A stretch of DNA of 64,000 nt from NCBI RefSeq assembly GCF_014698965.1, contig NZ_JACXAE010000043.1, positions 23,362 to 87,361 on the forward strand, in the 5' to 3' direction. This DNA comes from Iningainema tapete BLCC-T55 (lineage in GTDB: Bacteria; Cyanobacteriota; Cyanobacteriia; Cyanobacteriales; Nostocaceae). The translations under genes were made by a program, and so were the position numbers. The notes below the pieces were generated by a model, which saw only the letters and a program-made list of their open reading frames with translations, did no database searches and was not told the origin of the DNA. Below are positions 45,562 through 54,372 of the stretch, one piece after another. How positions within the stretch are numbered: position 1 is the first letter of the stretch; every line of letters begins with the position of its first letter.

Positions 45562-45590
45562 AAATTAATGAAAATCTCTTTCATTAATTT
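45562..45590 (+). promoter_or_regulatory. Fur-like dyad upstream of isiA
   Basis: AAATTAATGAAA (45562-45573) and TTTCATTAATTT (45579-45590) are exact inverted repeats separated by ATCTC. The site lies 67-95 bp before the isiA start. AT-rich ATGAAA/TTTCAT dyads resemble Fur boxes, and isiA is Fur-controlled in other cyanobacteria, so an iron-responsive operator is likely. Confidence 0.65.
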
Positions 45591-45656
45591 AAATTTTAGT
45601 GTAAGCTATTTCCTAAGCTTGTTGAATAATCTTATCAACAGTCTTAAGGAAGAATA

Positions 45657-46715
45657 ATGACAACTTCTACAAGTCCGCTGTCGGTGGAGCAAAACCTCGC
45701 CGACTCACCTTGGTGGGCAGGTAATGCAAGGCTTACCAACTTATCGGGTAAATTGCTGGGCGCTCACGTCGCTCATTCTGGCTTAATCGTCTTGTGGGCT
45801 GGAGTTATGACTCTATTTGAGCTAGCCCACTTTAATCCAGCAAAGCCCATGTATGAACAAGGCTTAATTTTGCTACCTCATCTAGCCTCTCTTGGTTGGG
45901 GTGTGGGCGCTGGGGGTGCAGTTGTAGATACTTATCCCTATTTTGTCATCGGCGCTTTGCATCTAATCTCCTCTGCCTTTCTAGGTTTTGGCGGTATCTT
46001 TCACTCGCTGCGTGGTCCAGAAACCTTAGAAGGTAAATTTCGTTTCTTCGGTTACGATTGGGCAGATATCAACAAAATGTCCACCATCCTTGGTATTCAC
46101 CTGGTTTTACTAGGGTTGGGAGCATTTCTTCTAGTAGCTAAAGCCATGTATTTTGGTGGCTTGTACGACCCCAATGTTGAGAATGTACGGGTAATTACTA
46201 ATCCTACTCTGAATCCAGCAGTCATTTTCGGCTATCTGTTTGGCGCAATTGGCAAATTCTGGATTGCAGGGGTTGACAACCTAGAAGACGTGATTGGCGG
46301 TCACATTTGGGTCGGTGCTATGTTGATTGGTGGTGGTATTTTCCACATCTTCACCAAACCTTTTACTTGGACACATCCCCTATTTGTTTGGTCTGGAGAA
46401 GCTTATCTATCATACAGTTTAGGTGCTTTGGCACTGATGGGCTTTATCGCGACTCTCTTCGTATCAGTAAATACTACCGTTTATCCGGAAGTCTTCTATG
46501 GTCCTGGGCTGGTAATTCGCCAGAATATCTTGCCCTACTTTTCCTCACCCGATCCCGATCTTGTGACTTCTCGAACTTGGTTAGCCAACGCTCACTTTTG
46601 GCTAGCTTTTTTCTTTCTTCAGGGTCATATCTGGCACGCTCTACGGGCGCGTGGTTTTGATTTTCGTAAAGGTAGGGTGAGTGAAGTTGCGGTGATTCCA
46701 CAACCGATCGCCTAA
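45657..46715 (+). CDS. isiA: Iron-stress chlorophyll-binding protein (CP43-like)
   Basis: 352 residues, six transmembrane helices with the PsbC-like chlorophyll-binding histidines ([55 protein letters not shown]); the large lumenal loop of true CP43 is missing, as in IsiA/Pcb. IsiA forms antenna rings around photosystem I and dissipates energy under iron starvation or high light. A Fur-like dyad precedes it. A related CP43-PsaL gene, a hydrolase and flavodoxin follow. Confidence 0.94.
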   Translation: MTTSTSPLSVEQNLADSPWWAGNARLTNLSGKLLGAHVAHSGLIVLWAGVMTLFELAHFNPAKPMYEQGLILLPHLASLGWGVGAGGAVVDTYPYFVIGALHLISSAFLGFGGIFHSLRGPETLEGKFRFFGYDWADINKMSTILGIHLVLLGLGAFLLVAKAMYFGGLYDPNVENVRVITNPTLNPAVIFGYLFGAIGKFWIAGVDNLEDVIGGHIWVGAMLIGGGIFHIFTKPFTWTHPLFVWSGEAYLSYSLGALALMGFIATLFVSVNTTVYPEVFYGPGLVIRQNILPYFSSPDPDLVTSRTWLANAHFWLAFFFLQGHIWHALRARGFDFRKGRVSEVAVIPQPIA

Positions 46716-46809
46716 ATCAAACGAATTCCGAATTGTCTTAGTTGAGATTAGTGCAAATATTTATCAAGGCATTTAGTCACCAATTGCTAATAGTTCTCAA
46801 GGAGGAATA

Positions 46810-48324
46810 ATGACAGCAGTAGTTGCGGATAGTCCTTATAAGGAACATATACCAGATGTAGGTTGGTGGGCAGGTAACTTTCGTCTGACTAATCTATCGG
46901 GCAAGTTATTAGGCGCTCATGTTGCTCATGCTGGATTAATTTTGTTGTGGGCTGGGGGGATGACGCTATTTGAGTTATCTCGCTTGAATCCTGATGTGCC
47001 GATGTACGAGCAAGGGTTAATCTTGTTGCCTCACTTGGCGACTCTCGGTTTTGGTGTTGGTGCTGGTGGGCAGGTGCAGAGCGTTTATCCCTACTTCGTA
47101 ATTGCCGTTTTGCATCTGATTCCTTCAGTGATTCTGGCAGCAGGTGGGATCTACCACTCTCTGCTGGGACCAGAAGTGTTAGAAGACAATCCCACCTTAG
47201 CAGGCTTTTTTGGCTATGACTGGAAAGATAAAGACAAGATGACGACGATCTTGGGCATTCACCTGACGATTTTAGGTTTAGGTGCTTTGCTTTTGGTTGC
47301 CAAGGCGATGTTCTGGGGTGGATTGTTTGACCCTTGGGTAGCTGGTGGTGGAGATGTTCGGACGATCAATCATCCGACACTCAACCCTGTGAAAATCTTT
47401 GGCTACCTGTTTGGCGCTTGGGGAGCAGAGGGTATGGCAGCTGTCGATAACTTAGAAGATGTTGTCGGCGGTCACATCTGGATTGGTTTAATGTTAATTA
47501 GCGGTGGCATTTTTCATATCTTGACTAAGCCTTTCGCTTGGGCGCGTCGAATTCTAGTTTGGTCTGGAGAAGCCTATCTTTCTTATAGTATTGGTGCTGT
47601 CGCCTACATGGGCTTTTTTGCGGCATACTTTGCCTACGTCAACAACACTGTCTATCCTGAAGTTTTCTATGGTCCGGTTCGCACTTTAGAAACTTCTACT
47701 GGTACAGTTTCCGTCCGTGGTTGGTTGGTAACTTTTCATTTTGTTCTGGCATTGATCTTCCTACTCGGTCACATTTGGCACGCCCTCCGCGCTCGTGCGA
47801 TTGAAGCTGGATTTGATTTGAATAAAGGCGACTTGATTCAACCACCACTGGAAAATCGTCAGATGGATAGAGTAGCTTCAGTTAATTCAGACGATTTCAC
47901 ACTCAACTTTCTCAAATACTTGCCAATTTACCGCCCTGGTGTAAATCCTCTCTCGCGGGGATTGGAAATCGGCATGGCTCATGGTTATTGGTTGATTGGT
48001 CCGTTTGCCACATTAGCTTCAATCGGTTCATTACGCAATGCTAATGTAGGTAACTTGATTGGTTTACTAGCCGCAGGTGGTTTAATTGTCATCCTCACAA
48101 TTGGTTTCTCCATTTACGGCACTACCTCATTTGAAAAGCACTTGAATGTCGGGCGACAAGTGGTAGCAACAGTACCAAACGTGCCTTCTTCTGTGCAAAA
48201 TTTAGACGATTGGAGTCAGTTTACTACGGGTTTTCTCATTGGCGGCATTGGTGGAGCAATCTTCGCCTATTGGCTGTTGAATAGTCTGAGTCTGTTTAGT
48301 GCGATCGCCATCAACTCATTGTAA
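46810..48324 (+). CDS. CP43-like antenna protein with C-terminal PsaL-like domain
   Basis: 504 residues. The first 345 are a second IsiA-type antenna, highly similar to the preceding gene ([40 protein letters not shown]). The last 140 ([20 protein letters not shown], then [15 protein letters not shown]...FEKHLN) resemble photosystem I subunit PsaL with its helices. Such fusions are known in iron-stress clusters of some cyanobacteria and may dock the antenna at the PsaL position of monomeric PSI. The gene follows isiA by 94 bp with a GGAGGA ribosome binding site. Confidence 0.92.
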   Translation: MTAVVADSPYKEHIPDVGWWAGNFRLTNLSGKLLGAHVAHAGLILLWAGGMTLFELSRLNPDVPMYEQGLILLPHLATLGFGVGAGGQVQSVYPYFVIAVLHLIPSVILAAGGIYHSLLGPEVLEDNPTLAGFFGYDWKDKDKMTTILGIHLTILGLGALLLVAKAMFWGGLFDPWVAGGGDVRTINHPTLNPVKIFGYLFGAWGAEGMAAVDNLEDVVGGHIWIGLMLISGGIFHILTKPFAWARRILVWSGEAYLSYSIGAVAYMGFFAAYFAYVNNTVYPEVFYGPVRTLETSTGTVSVRGWLVTFHFVLALIFLLGHIWHALRARAIEAGFDLNKGDLIQPPLENRQMDRVASVNSDDFTLNFLKYLPIYRPGVNPLSRGLEIGMAHGYWLIGPFATLASIGSLRNANVGNLIGLLAAGGLIVILTIGFSIYGTTSFEKHLNVGRQVVATVPNVPSSVQNLDDWSQFTTGFLIGGIGGAIFAYWLLNSLSLFSAIAINSL

Positions 48325-48330
48325 GCAAGT

Positions 48331-48380
48331 GCTAATGGCTAATAGCTAATAGTAATCGGGCTATTAGCTATTAACAGTCT
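48331..48380 (+). repeat. CTAATAGCTAATAG inverted repeat
   Basis: TAATGGCTAATAGCTAATAG and the facing GCTATTAGCTATTAACAG flank a short TAATCGG loop directly after the CP43-PsaL gene. It can form a long AT-rich hairpin and may trim or attenuate the isi transcript. Confidence 0.5.
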
Positions 48381-48419
48381 TCATGAATTCACAACTTCAA
48401 TTACTTACAGGATAAACTA

Positions 48420-49148
48420 ATGTCTAAGCCAGAAGTCCTTTGGGTGAATACCAGTCCTAGCTTGCTCTGCTTTGCTCAACCACTACTGTATCACTTGTCA
48501 CGTCATGTGACAGTGCGGACGTGGGAATATAGTCAAAGCCGGGATGAAGCAAGTTCGTTAGATGTTGCAATACACTTTTTGCATGACTATTTACAATCTT
48601 GCAATCAACCAGTGCATTTGATCGGACATAGTACAGGCGGATTACTTGGGCTATTATATGCTCGTCGATATCCAGAAAAAGTTAAGTCTTTAACTCTGTT
48701 AGCCGTAGGTGCTGATGCAGCTATTGATTGGCAAGCTCATTACTATTCTCATCTCCCGTTCATGAGTCGGCAAAAAATTCTCACAGCAATGGTATACAAC
48801 CTGTTTGGCTATCAGAATGAACGTACAGCCAAGCGTCTAGAAAGACTGTTGGAAAGAGATTTAGATTGTTCGCTCTCACCTCACTCGCTATTTAAACGGC
48901 TAAATGTGCCAGCTTGTCCGGTGCCAGTTCCCTTGATGGTTTGTGGTAGCAAAGACGATATTATCGTAGAACCTGATGTTCTGCAAGAGTGGCGTCCATA
49001 TTTGATATCCGGCGATCGCTTGTGGGAATGTGAACAAGGACGACATTTTTTTCACTTCTTTCATCCTCAACTAGTGGGAGAACAAATTCTCAACTTTTGG
49101 CAATCTTCATACCAGTCGAATTCACTTTGTTCCAATCTAAAACTTTAA
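48420..49148 (+). CDS. isiC: Alpha/beta hydrolase of the isi cluster (IsiC-like)
   Basis: 242 residues. Nucleophile elbow LIGHSTGGLLGLLYARRYPE with Ser in GHSTGG, a likely acid in VCGSKDDIIVEPDV, and His near the end in EQGRHFFHFFHP, so the triad is complete. No signal peptide. An alpha/beta hydrolase, isiC, is encoded in some isi operons, which supports the name; the substrate is unknown. It lies 95 bp after the CP43-PsaL gene. Confidence 0.78.
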   Translation: MSKPEVLWVNTSPSLLCFAQPLLYHLSRHVTVRTWEYSQSRDEASSLDVAIHFLHDYLQSCNQPVHLIGHSTGGLLGLLYARRYPEKVKSLTLLAVGADAAIDWQAHYYSHLPFMSRQKILTAMVYNLFGYQNERTAKRLERLLERDLDCSLSPHSLFKRLNVPACPVPVPLMVCGSKDDIIVEPDVLQEWRPYLISGDRLWECEQGRHFFHFFHPQLVGEQILNFWQSSYQSNSLCSNLKL

Positions 49149-49373
49149 ACAAAGTGCATCAAATCGAATATTCGGTAAGATGAACCCCAATCGCTTTCTA
49201 GAAGATTGCCAGTAATGTAGCGGATGCGATCGCTTAGTCCCGCTTTTTCAACCACCATTGTACCGTACTTCACTGTTTCTGGTAATTCAATTATGGAGGC
49301 TTTCAAGTTTGGGTATTTTTCGCAGAAAGCAATACTGTACTGTGCGGGATCCCCTGCTACATCTAATAAATGC
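49145..49373 (-). pseudogene. O-methyltransferase gene remnant
   Basis: Read on the minus strand the frame gives HLLDVAGDPAQYSIAFCEKY, then PNLKASIIELPETVKYG and GLSDRIRYITGNLLESDWGS, ending at a stop. This is motif I and the following strands of a type-2 O-methyltransferase, with the usual GGxG spoiled to GDPA. Upstream and downstream parts of the gene are missing. The stop overlaps the end of the convergent hydrolase gene. Confidence 0.75.
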
Positions 49374-49475
49374 TGATGTCATTTTAGCATCAACTCTATA
49401 GATATTATTGGCATAAATTCTGAATAACCATAGAACACATTGACAATACTACACATCGAAAGTTCTTCGAGTACT

Positions 49476-49748
49476 TTAACAAATCTTTTGCCGACCCTTT
49501 TGGGCAGCATTACAGGAAGCAGTTTTTACTTTAAAGTCAACACAGTTAGTTGCTTCCAGCGAGCAAGCTTTTTGTGGATGTACTGTACATTTTAGTCTGT
49601 GATCGTTGGTAAAATATTCACAGCCAGCACAGGGAATTTGGTGTAACATTTTGACATAATTTGTCCCCTTGCTCAAGTTCCGCCAAGCACTGTAGATGAA
49701 TAGAAGTATAGTTGCCCAAGTACAAAAGACGCACAAAAGTGTAACCAT
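49476..49748 (-). CDS. Small membrane-anchored cysteine-motif protein
   Basis: 90 residues. One N-terminal membrane helix (TLLCVFCTWATILLFIYSAW) precedes a conserved-looking Cys/His core: QIPCAGCEYFTNDHRLKCTV, then HP, with two further cysteines at ACSLEATNC. The CxxC...C...C pattern suggests metal or iron-sulfur binding; short proteins with this HQIPCxxC core recur in cyanobacteria. It lies antisense inside the isi cluster, between the hydrolase and flavodoxin, which suggests but does not prove a link to iron or redox. Confidence 0.7.
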   Translation of the reverse strand: MVTLLCVFCTWATILLFIYSAWRNLSKGTNYVKMLHQIPCAGCEYFTNDHRLKCTVHPQKACSLEATNCVDFKVKTASCNAAQKGRQKIC

Positions 49749-50297
49749 TGTTAGTTATCCTCATGAATTCTAAAAAAGTACCCGCAGCACTGCAGCACTG
49801 ACAGAACCGCAGGCATGAAAAATAGTTAGCTGTGTTGCACAATCGAAATTCGGAATTTTTCGGTGTCAGCCCATATATTTATTTAGGGAAAAGAAAAAAT
49901 TGCCAAACGAAATCCAAGTCAGCCTATACACCCAAGAAGATCTGGATATCTGCCATTGCTAAATGATTGGGAAAACAGTATGGGGATAATCTTCTGTTTA
50001 TTTAAGCATTAATAAAAATACTTGTCAACTATTTTATGTAAATAATAGGGGATTTAGGATAGATGCCAATTTAACAAACGGTCTTTAGCCCGGTATACAG
50101 CGCTTTATAGCTTGTGACGCCCTAAGACTTTACAAAAATTAAAATAAACTAGATAAAAAATAGTTTCATTAAGTCTGGTAGTATGTATCTAATGGTTATT
50201 GAGAGTATTCATCATTAAAGTGGTGATGCTCTTGATCGTGAACTCAGCACAGCCTATTCAGGCGATGAAATGACTAAGTTATATACGAGGAGTCAAA
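49749..50297. other. isiB: Intergenic region upstream of flavodoxin
   Basis: 549 bp without a credible gene. It must hold the isiB promoter. A weak TAATG...CATTA arrangement at about 50191-50218 could be a Fur-type site, but it is imperfect. No strong hairpin or repeat was found. Confidence 0.35.
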
Positions 50298-50810
50298 ATG
50301 TCGAAAAAAATTGGTCTGTTCTATGGAACTCAAACAGGTAAAACTGAATCCATAGCTGAAACGATTCGAGATTTGTTTGGTGATGGTGTTGTGACTTTAC
50401 ATGATATGTCCCAAACGGACAAGAGCGAATTTGACGAGTATGAATATCTCATCATTGGTTGTCCTACTTGGGATGTTGGTGAACTTCAAAGCGATTGGGA
50501 CAGTTTTTTCCCCGAACTCGACAGTATGAATTTTAGCGGTAAGTTAGTAGCCTATTTTGGTACAGGAGATCAGATGGGCTATGCTGACAATTTTCAGGAT
50601 GCAATCGGAATTTTGGAAGAAAAAATTACACAAAAAGGTGGTAAAACTGTTGGTTATTGGTCAACAGATGGTTATGAATTTAGCGAGTCTAGAGCTTTGA
50701 GAAATGGTAAATTTGTTGGGCTGGCGATTGATGAAGATAATCAATCTGATTTAACAGATGAGCGAGTTAAAGCCTGGGTTACTCAGTTGAAGAAAGAATT
50801 TGCTTTATAA
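50298..50810 (+). CDS. isiB: Flavodoxin
   Basis: 170 residues, long-chain type. FMN phosphate loop LFYGTQTGKTESIAETI (about 7-23), isoalloxazine loops with PTWDVGELQSDWD and YFGTGDQMGYADNFQ. It replaces ferredoxin as electron carrier from photosystem I when iron is scarce. In many cyanobacteria it is co-transcribed with isiA; here it is 1.1 kb downstream with its own ribosome binding site CGAGGAG. Confidence 0.97.
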   Translation: MSKKIGLFYGTQTGKTESIAETIRDLFGDGVVTLHDMSQTDKSEFDEYEYLIIGCPTWDVGELQSDWDSFFPELDSMNFSGKLVAYFGTGDQMGYADNFQDAIGILEEKITQKGGKTVGYWSTDGYEFSESRALRNGKFVGLAIDEDNQSDLTDERVKAWVTQLKKEFAL

Positions 50811-50856
50811 TTGAATAGGGCACAACGCCCGTTGTGCCCCGCTCAATGTGGTCTAA

Positions 50857-51891
50857 TTACCTGAAAATAGCTGTAATATCAGTTTGATTGAGGTGACGCC
50901 CAATCAACACCAATCGAGTTTGGCGCAGTTCGTGAGTTTTCCACATGCGATCGTAGAAAGATTCTATGCGCGTGCCTACACCCTGTAACACCATTCGCAT
51001 TGGCTTATCAGGAACATTAACAAAGCCTTTAATCCGGTAAATTTCTTGTTGGGTAATCAGATATTTTAATTTGTCAATTAATATCTTTGGTTCAAAGGCT
51101 TGATCTAAAATTAAATGAACTGAGTTAATATCATCATCATGTTCATGTTCTGCCTCAGTATCATGGTGGCTGGGGCGAGAATCCAAATTATCTTCAACAG
51201 CAGCATTAAATCCAAACATTACATCAGTATCAATTTGCCCCTCAAGACAAGGAATAATCTTCACTCCTGGTTTTAACTGTTGCTGCAACCAATTTTGTAC
51301 TTGCAGACGAGTTTGGGAATTGACTAAATCAGTTTTAGTTAATAGTATTAAATCAGCACAAGCTAGCTGATCTTCAAACAACTCCTCTATTGGTGTTTCA
51401 TGTTCTATATTTGGATCAGCTTGTCTTTGGGCATTGAGTGCATTTAAATCAGCAGCAAGAGTACCAGTGGCTACAGCTTCACAGTCAACCACGGTGACGA
51501 CACTATCAACAGTAGCACCCGTGCGAATTTCTGGCCAGCGGAAAGCTTGCACCAAGGGTTTAGGTAATGCTAACCCAGAGGTTTCAATAAGCATACAATC
51601 AATCTGCTCACGACGCTTGAGCAGTTGTTGCATGAGTGGGAAAAACTCTTCTTGAACGGTACAACACAAACAACCGTTAGTCAGTTCTAGGATATTACTA
51701 TTGGGATCTTCCTCGTCATCACAGATCTGACACGATCGCAACAGTTCACCATCAATTCCGATTTCACCAAATTCATTGACAACAACAGCAATGCGCCGTC
51801 CTTGATTATTTTGTAGTAGATGGCGAATGATAGTCGTTTTGCCAGCACCAAGAAATCCGGTAATCACCGTGGCTGGAATTTTATTAGGCAT
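50857..51891 (-). CDS. CobW-family (COG0523) GTPase metallochaperone
   Basis: 344 residues from ATG at 51891. A longer frame to 51942 would begin inside the riboswitch and is rejected. G1 VITGFLGAGKTTIIRHLL, metal-binding motif ELTNGCLCCTV (CxCC), Walker B-like CMLIETSGLALP, and a His/Asp-rich loop (HHDTEAEHEHDDD) typical of metal insertases. With a B12 riboswitch upstream, a role in cobalt delivery for cobalamin (CobW proper) is more likely than zinc. Monocistronic as far as seen. Confidence 0.92.
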   Translation of the reverse strand: MPNKIPATVITGFLGAGKTTIIRHLLQNNQGRRIAVVVNEFGEIGIDGELLRSCQICDDEEDPNSNILELTNGCLCCTVQEEFFPLMQQLLKRREQIDCMLIETSGLALPKPLVQAFRWPEIRTGATVDSVVTVVDCEAVATGTLAADLNALNAQRQADPNIEHETPIEELFEDQLACADLILLTKTDLVNSQTRLQVQNWLQQQLKPGVKIIPCLEGQIDTDVMFGFNAAVEDNLDSRPSHHDTEAEHEHDDDINSVHLILDQAFEPKILIDKLKYLITQQEIYRIKGFVNVPDKPMRMVLQGVGTRIESFYDRMWKTHELRQTRLVLIGRHLNQTDITAIFR

Positions 51892-51931
51892 CCGTACCTC
51901 GCAGATGTTTACGTATATGTGACTTGCAATA

Positions 51932-52052
51932 TCGGCGGGCATTCTGACTTAGAAACATAAACTTTGTTTCCTTACAGCTGCGGGACAGCGCTGGACTTGC
52001 ACCAGACTTTCCCCGTTACCTCTAGTGGCTGCTCCCCACTAGAACCGAATAT
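51932..52052 (-). promoter_or_regulatory. Cobalamin (B12) riboswitch
   Basis: On the minus strand the core is textbook: GGGGAAAGTCTGGTGCAAGT, then CCAGCGCTGTCCCGCAGCTG (B12-box region), preceded by the CTAGTGG/CCACTAG stem and followed by AAGTCAGAATGCCCGCC. It sits 41 nt before the CobW-type start, so high B12 should repress that gene. Confidence 0.93.
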
Positions 52053-52105
52053 CAAATAATCATACAACGATTGGCTTGTTTTTAGTGGAAAAATTTTGAC
52101 GATGT

Positions 52106-52879
52106 TTAAAAGGGGAAAAAATTCAGTAAGAATGAGGCAAGCCCACCGACAAAATCAACAAAATTAGGTTTAGCAGCAGTTACCTTGGTTGGTTGGTTGG
52201 GTGTTTGTAGTTCTTTAATAAAAGCTTGCGCCGTTTGCAATCCTTCGCTGTTGCTTTGCGATGTAAAAAGTTTTTCTGCTGCCTGGGCGTCTTGGAATGC
52301 ACCAGAGCGATCAAATATCTGGAAACGTGCCACACCACGGGCTAAGTAAGCTGTAGCATAATCTGGTTTACTGGCGATCGCTTGATTAAAATAGTCAATA
52401 GCTTGCTGTTGGTTCCCCTTCTGTGCTTCGGTTACACCCCAAGCATAAAATTCTTCTGGTTTAGCCACCTGCAATGGGATACCAACTGCTCCTTGTAAAT
52501 TAACAGTGCTGAGATTAACACCACTCAATTGTGCATTAACAAGATAGGTATTTCGCAAATCAGCCCCAGCTACAGTTGCCCCATTAAGTTTAGCACCACT
52601 AAGGTTAACACCAAATAAACTAGCGCCGCTCAAATTTGCACCTTGCAAATCAGCACCACTTAAATTGGCGCGGCTGAGGTTAGCACCTGCAAGATTAGCA
52701 CCGCTTAAATTTGCCCCTGATAAGTCAGCCAGCACTAAACCAGCGCCGCTCAAGTCACAATTTTGACATTGTTTGCTTGCCAGCACCTGTCTGATATGTT
52801 CTGGATTTGCTGCGATTACAAGTTGATTGAGGCTGAGAGTAGTTAAAAATGCGCTTGTGGCTAATATTCCCTTTTTCAT
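52106..52879 (-). CDS. Exported pentapeptide-repeat protein with TPR-like tail
   Basis: 257 residues from ATG at 52879, chosen because it gives a clean signal peptide ([20 protein letters not shown], then VIAA); the frame is open to 52954. Residues about 40-130 are pentapeptides ([20 protein letters not shown]...), followed by a TPR-like segment ([20 protein letters not shown]) and a hydrophobic C-terminal end ([15 protein letters not shown]). Probably periplasmic. Function unknown. It lies near two other small exported or anchored genes on the same strand. Confidence 0.85.
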   Translation of the reverse strand: MKKGILATSAFLTTLSLNQLVIAANPEHIRQVLASKQCQNCDLSGAGLVLADLSGANLSGANLAGANLSRANLSGADLQGANLSGASLFGVNLSGAKLNGATVAGADLRNTYLVNAQLSGVNLSTVNLQGAVGIPLQVAKPEEFYAWGVTEAQKGNQQQAIDYFNQAIASKPDYATAYLARGVARFQIFDRSGAFQDAQAAEKLFTSQSNSEGLQTAQAFIKELQTPNQPTKVTAAKPNFVDFVGGLASFLLNFFPF

Positions 52880-53008
52880 ACTCAGTGTTGCAATATTGTC
52901 TCCTGAATGCGCTACCCAAAATGCAGGCAAAAGAGCGAAGATTTCCGCTATCAACCATAATTCTGGTTAATGCAGCCATCAAGCGCCTGCCTACTGTAGT
53001 AGCGTATA

Positions 53009-53161
53009 TCAGTTATGCCTCTGAGTTAGAAAAAAAACAAGGTGGTTTTGCCTATTTACATCCATACTTTGAGTTGCCGCAGTTTTCTCCGACAAACTCT
53101 GGGCTGCAAAAATGCTCAGAGTGAACGTTAAAGTAGCCGCTAGTAATAATTTTTCCCACAT
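53009..53161 (-). CDS. Small putative secreted protein
   Basis: 50 codons. The ATG at 53161 is preceded by a strong GAGGGG ribosome binding site, and the product starts MWEKLLLAATLTFTLSIFAA, a good signal peptide, then a short polar tail. It may be a genuine secreted peptide or the start of a truncated larger gene. The rest of the gap (52880-53326) holds no further gene. Confidence 0.45.
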   Translation of the reverse strand: MWEKLLLAATLTFTLSIFAAQSLSEKTAATQSMDVNRQNHLVFFLTQRHN

Positions 53162-53326
53162 ATCAGTTTCCCCTCAACCGCAAAAATTAAAACCAACTCC
53201 TACTTCGGTTTTAACCAATAATTATTTTTCTCTCAACTTAATCTATAAGTCAGAGTGGGGGAAGTGATTGAAATCTCACTTTAGAGTGATACTTATCACA
53301 GAAGAGTGCGATGTTTTGCCGAATAG

Positions 53327-53836
53327 CTAAGGATAACTTACCTCTTTAGACATAGTTGTGCCAGTTAAATTAGCACCATCAAGAAGAGTACCATTTAAAT
53401 TAGCTTTCTCCAAATTAGCTTCATGAAGATTTGCGCCTCTCAAGTCAGCTTTACTTAGATTAGCATTGCTGAGATTAGCTTTGTCAAGATTAGCGCCACT
53501 TAAATTTGCGCCGCTTAAATCCACACCCCTCAAATCAGCATTAGCTAAATTAGCACCGCCTAAATTAGCGAGTCGCAAGTTCATTCCTTGTAAGTTTCGT
53601 CCTTGCCAATTTACACCTCCCAGATTCTTTCCTGGTTCATTTTGTCGCACCATAGCTGGTACTTCTTGGACTGTAACTGATGTCTCTACTGGAGCGTCTG
53701 TAATTTGTGACGCTGCAAAGGGTGTGTCGGCACTTTTGAGTGCTAAATAAATACCAACTCCAGCCAATAAAGCTGTTCCTGTAAGTACACCGGCAAGAGT
53801 GAAAAGCAAACCCTGACGCTGATTATCCTGATACAT
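53327..53836 (-). CDS. Membrane-anchored pentapeptide-repeat protein
   Basis: 169 residues. An N-terminal membrane helix (LFTLAGVLTGTALLAGVGIY) is followed by a polar linker and about 18 pentapeptides (NLQGMNLRLANLGGANLANA...). Anchored in the membrane with the beta helix outside the cytoplasm or in the lumen. Related in composition to the proteins at 43271 and 52106 but not a close copy. Function unknown. Confidence 0.85.
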   Translation of the reverse strand: MYQDNQRQGLLFTLAGVLTGTALLAGVGIYLALKSADTPFAASQITDAPVETSVTVQEVPAMVRQNEPGKNLGGVNWQGRNLQGMNLRLANLGGANLANADLRGVDLSGANLSGANLDKANLSNANLSKADLRGANLHEANLEKANLNGTLLDGANLTGTTMSKEVSYP

Positions 53837-54021
53837 CTGTGCTGCCTCAGTAGTGGAGATTTCCTTGATTAGATTTTGACCTGTGCCTATTGATTCAATA
53901 GTTTAGTTTGTTTTCTGGGAAATCCGGTAGAGTTGCTGACAGCACTTCTTAAGATCTTCTTATTTTTTCCTTCAACATCAGCTAATTCTTCATATATGGC
54001 AATCTTATTTGAGTTATGAAC

Positions 54022-54055
54022 CGCCTTCCCTTCTCCGCTAGGAGAAGGGAAGGCG
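54022..54055. repeat. 15-bp perfect hairpin repeat
   Basis: CGCCTTCCCTTCTCC-GCTA-GGAGAAGGGAAGGCG. It is preceded by GCAATCTTATTTGAGTT, nearly the same sequence that precedes the hairpin at 28038, so both look like one dispersed element with variable stems. The gap 53837-54372 holds no gene and is otherwise AT-rich. Confidence 0.75.
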
Positions 54056-54372
54056 TCTCGCACCAGAAGACGCCAAGTACGCCAAGAAAAGAAAGATTTG
54101 TGTTGACTAATTGTTTAAATCAGCATTTTACATTATTTTTAATTATGTTCAACTATATGATTATATGACTAATACAAATAAGTGGTTAATAATGCTACTA
54201 AAAAATATTTTATAAATTTTACTTTTCTTAATTATACTAAAAAAGTATTACTCTTGATAGATTAAAAAGTTATTCCAAGGGATTGATGAAAAGTTAATAG
54301 AAAAATGTAGAAATAAAATTAATGACAGCAACATTCATAGCAATAACTAACTTTACTATAGGGGCAAGTGGC

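Noticed and set aside
50191-50218. Possible Fur site before flavodoxin
   Set aside because: Only the outer TAATG/CATTA words match; too weak to list as a site.
51892-51942. Upstream start of the CobW gene
   Set aside because: The ATG is inside the conserved riboswitch sequence; translation from there is implausible.
52849-53124. 91-codon plus-strand frame
   Set aside because: Antisense to the signal peptide of the pentapeptide gene and to the small secreted frame; no ribosome binding site.
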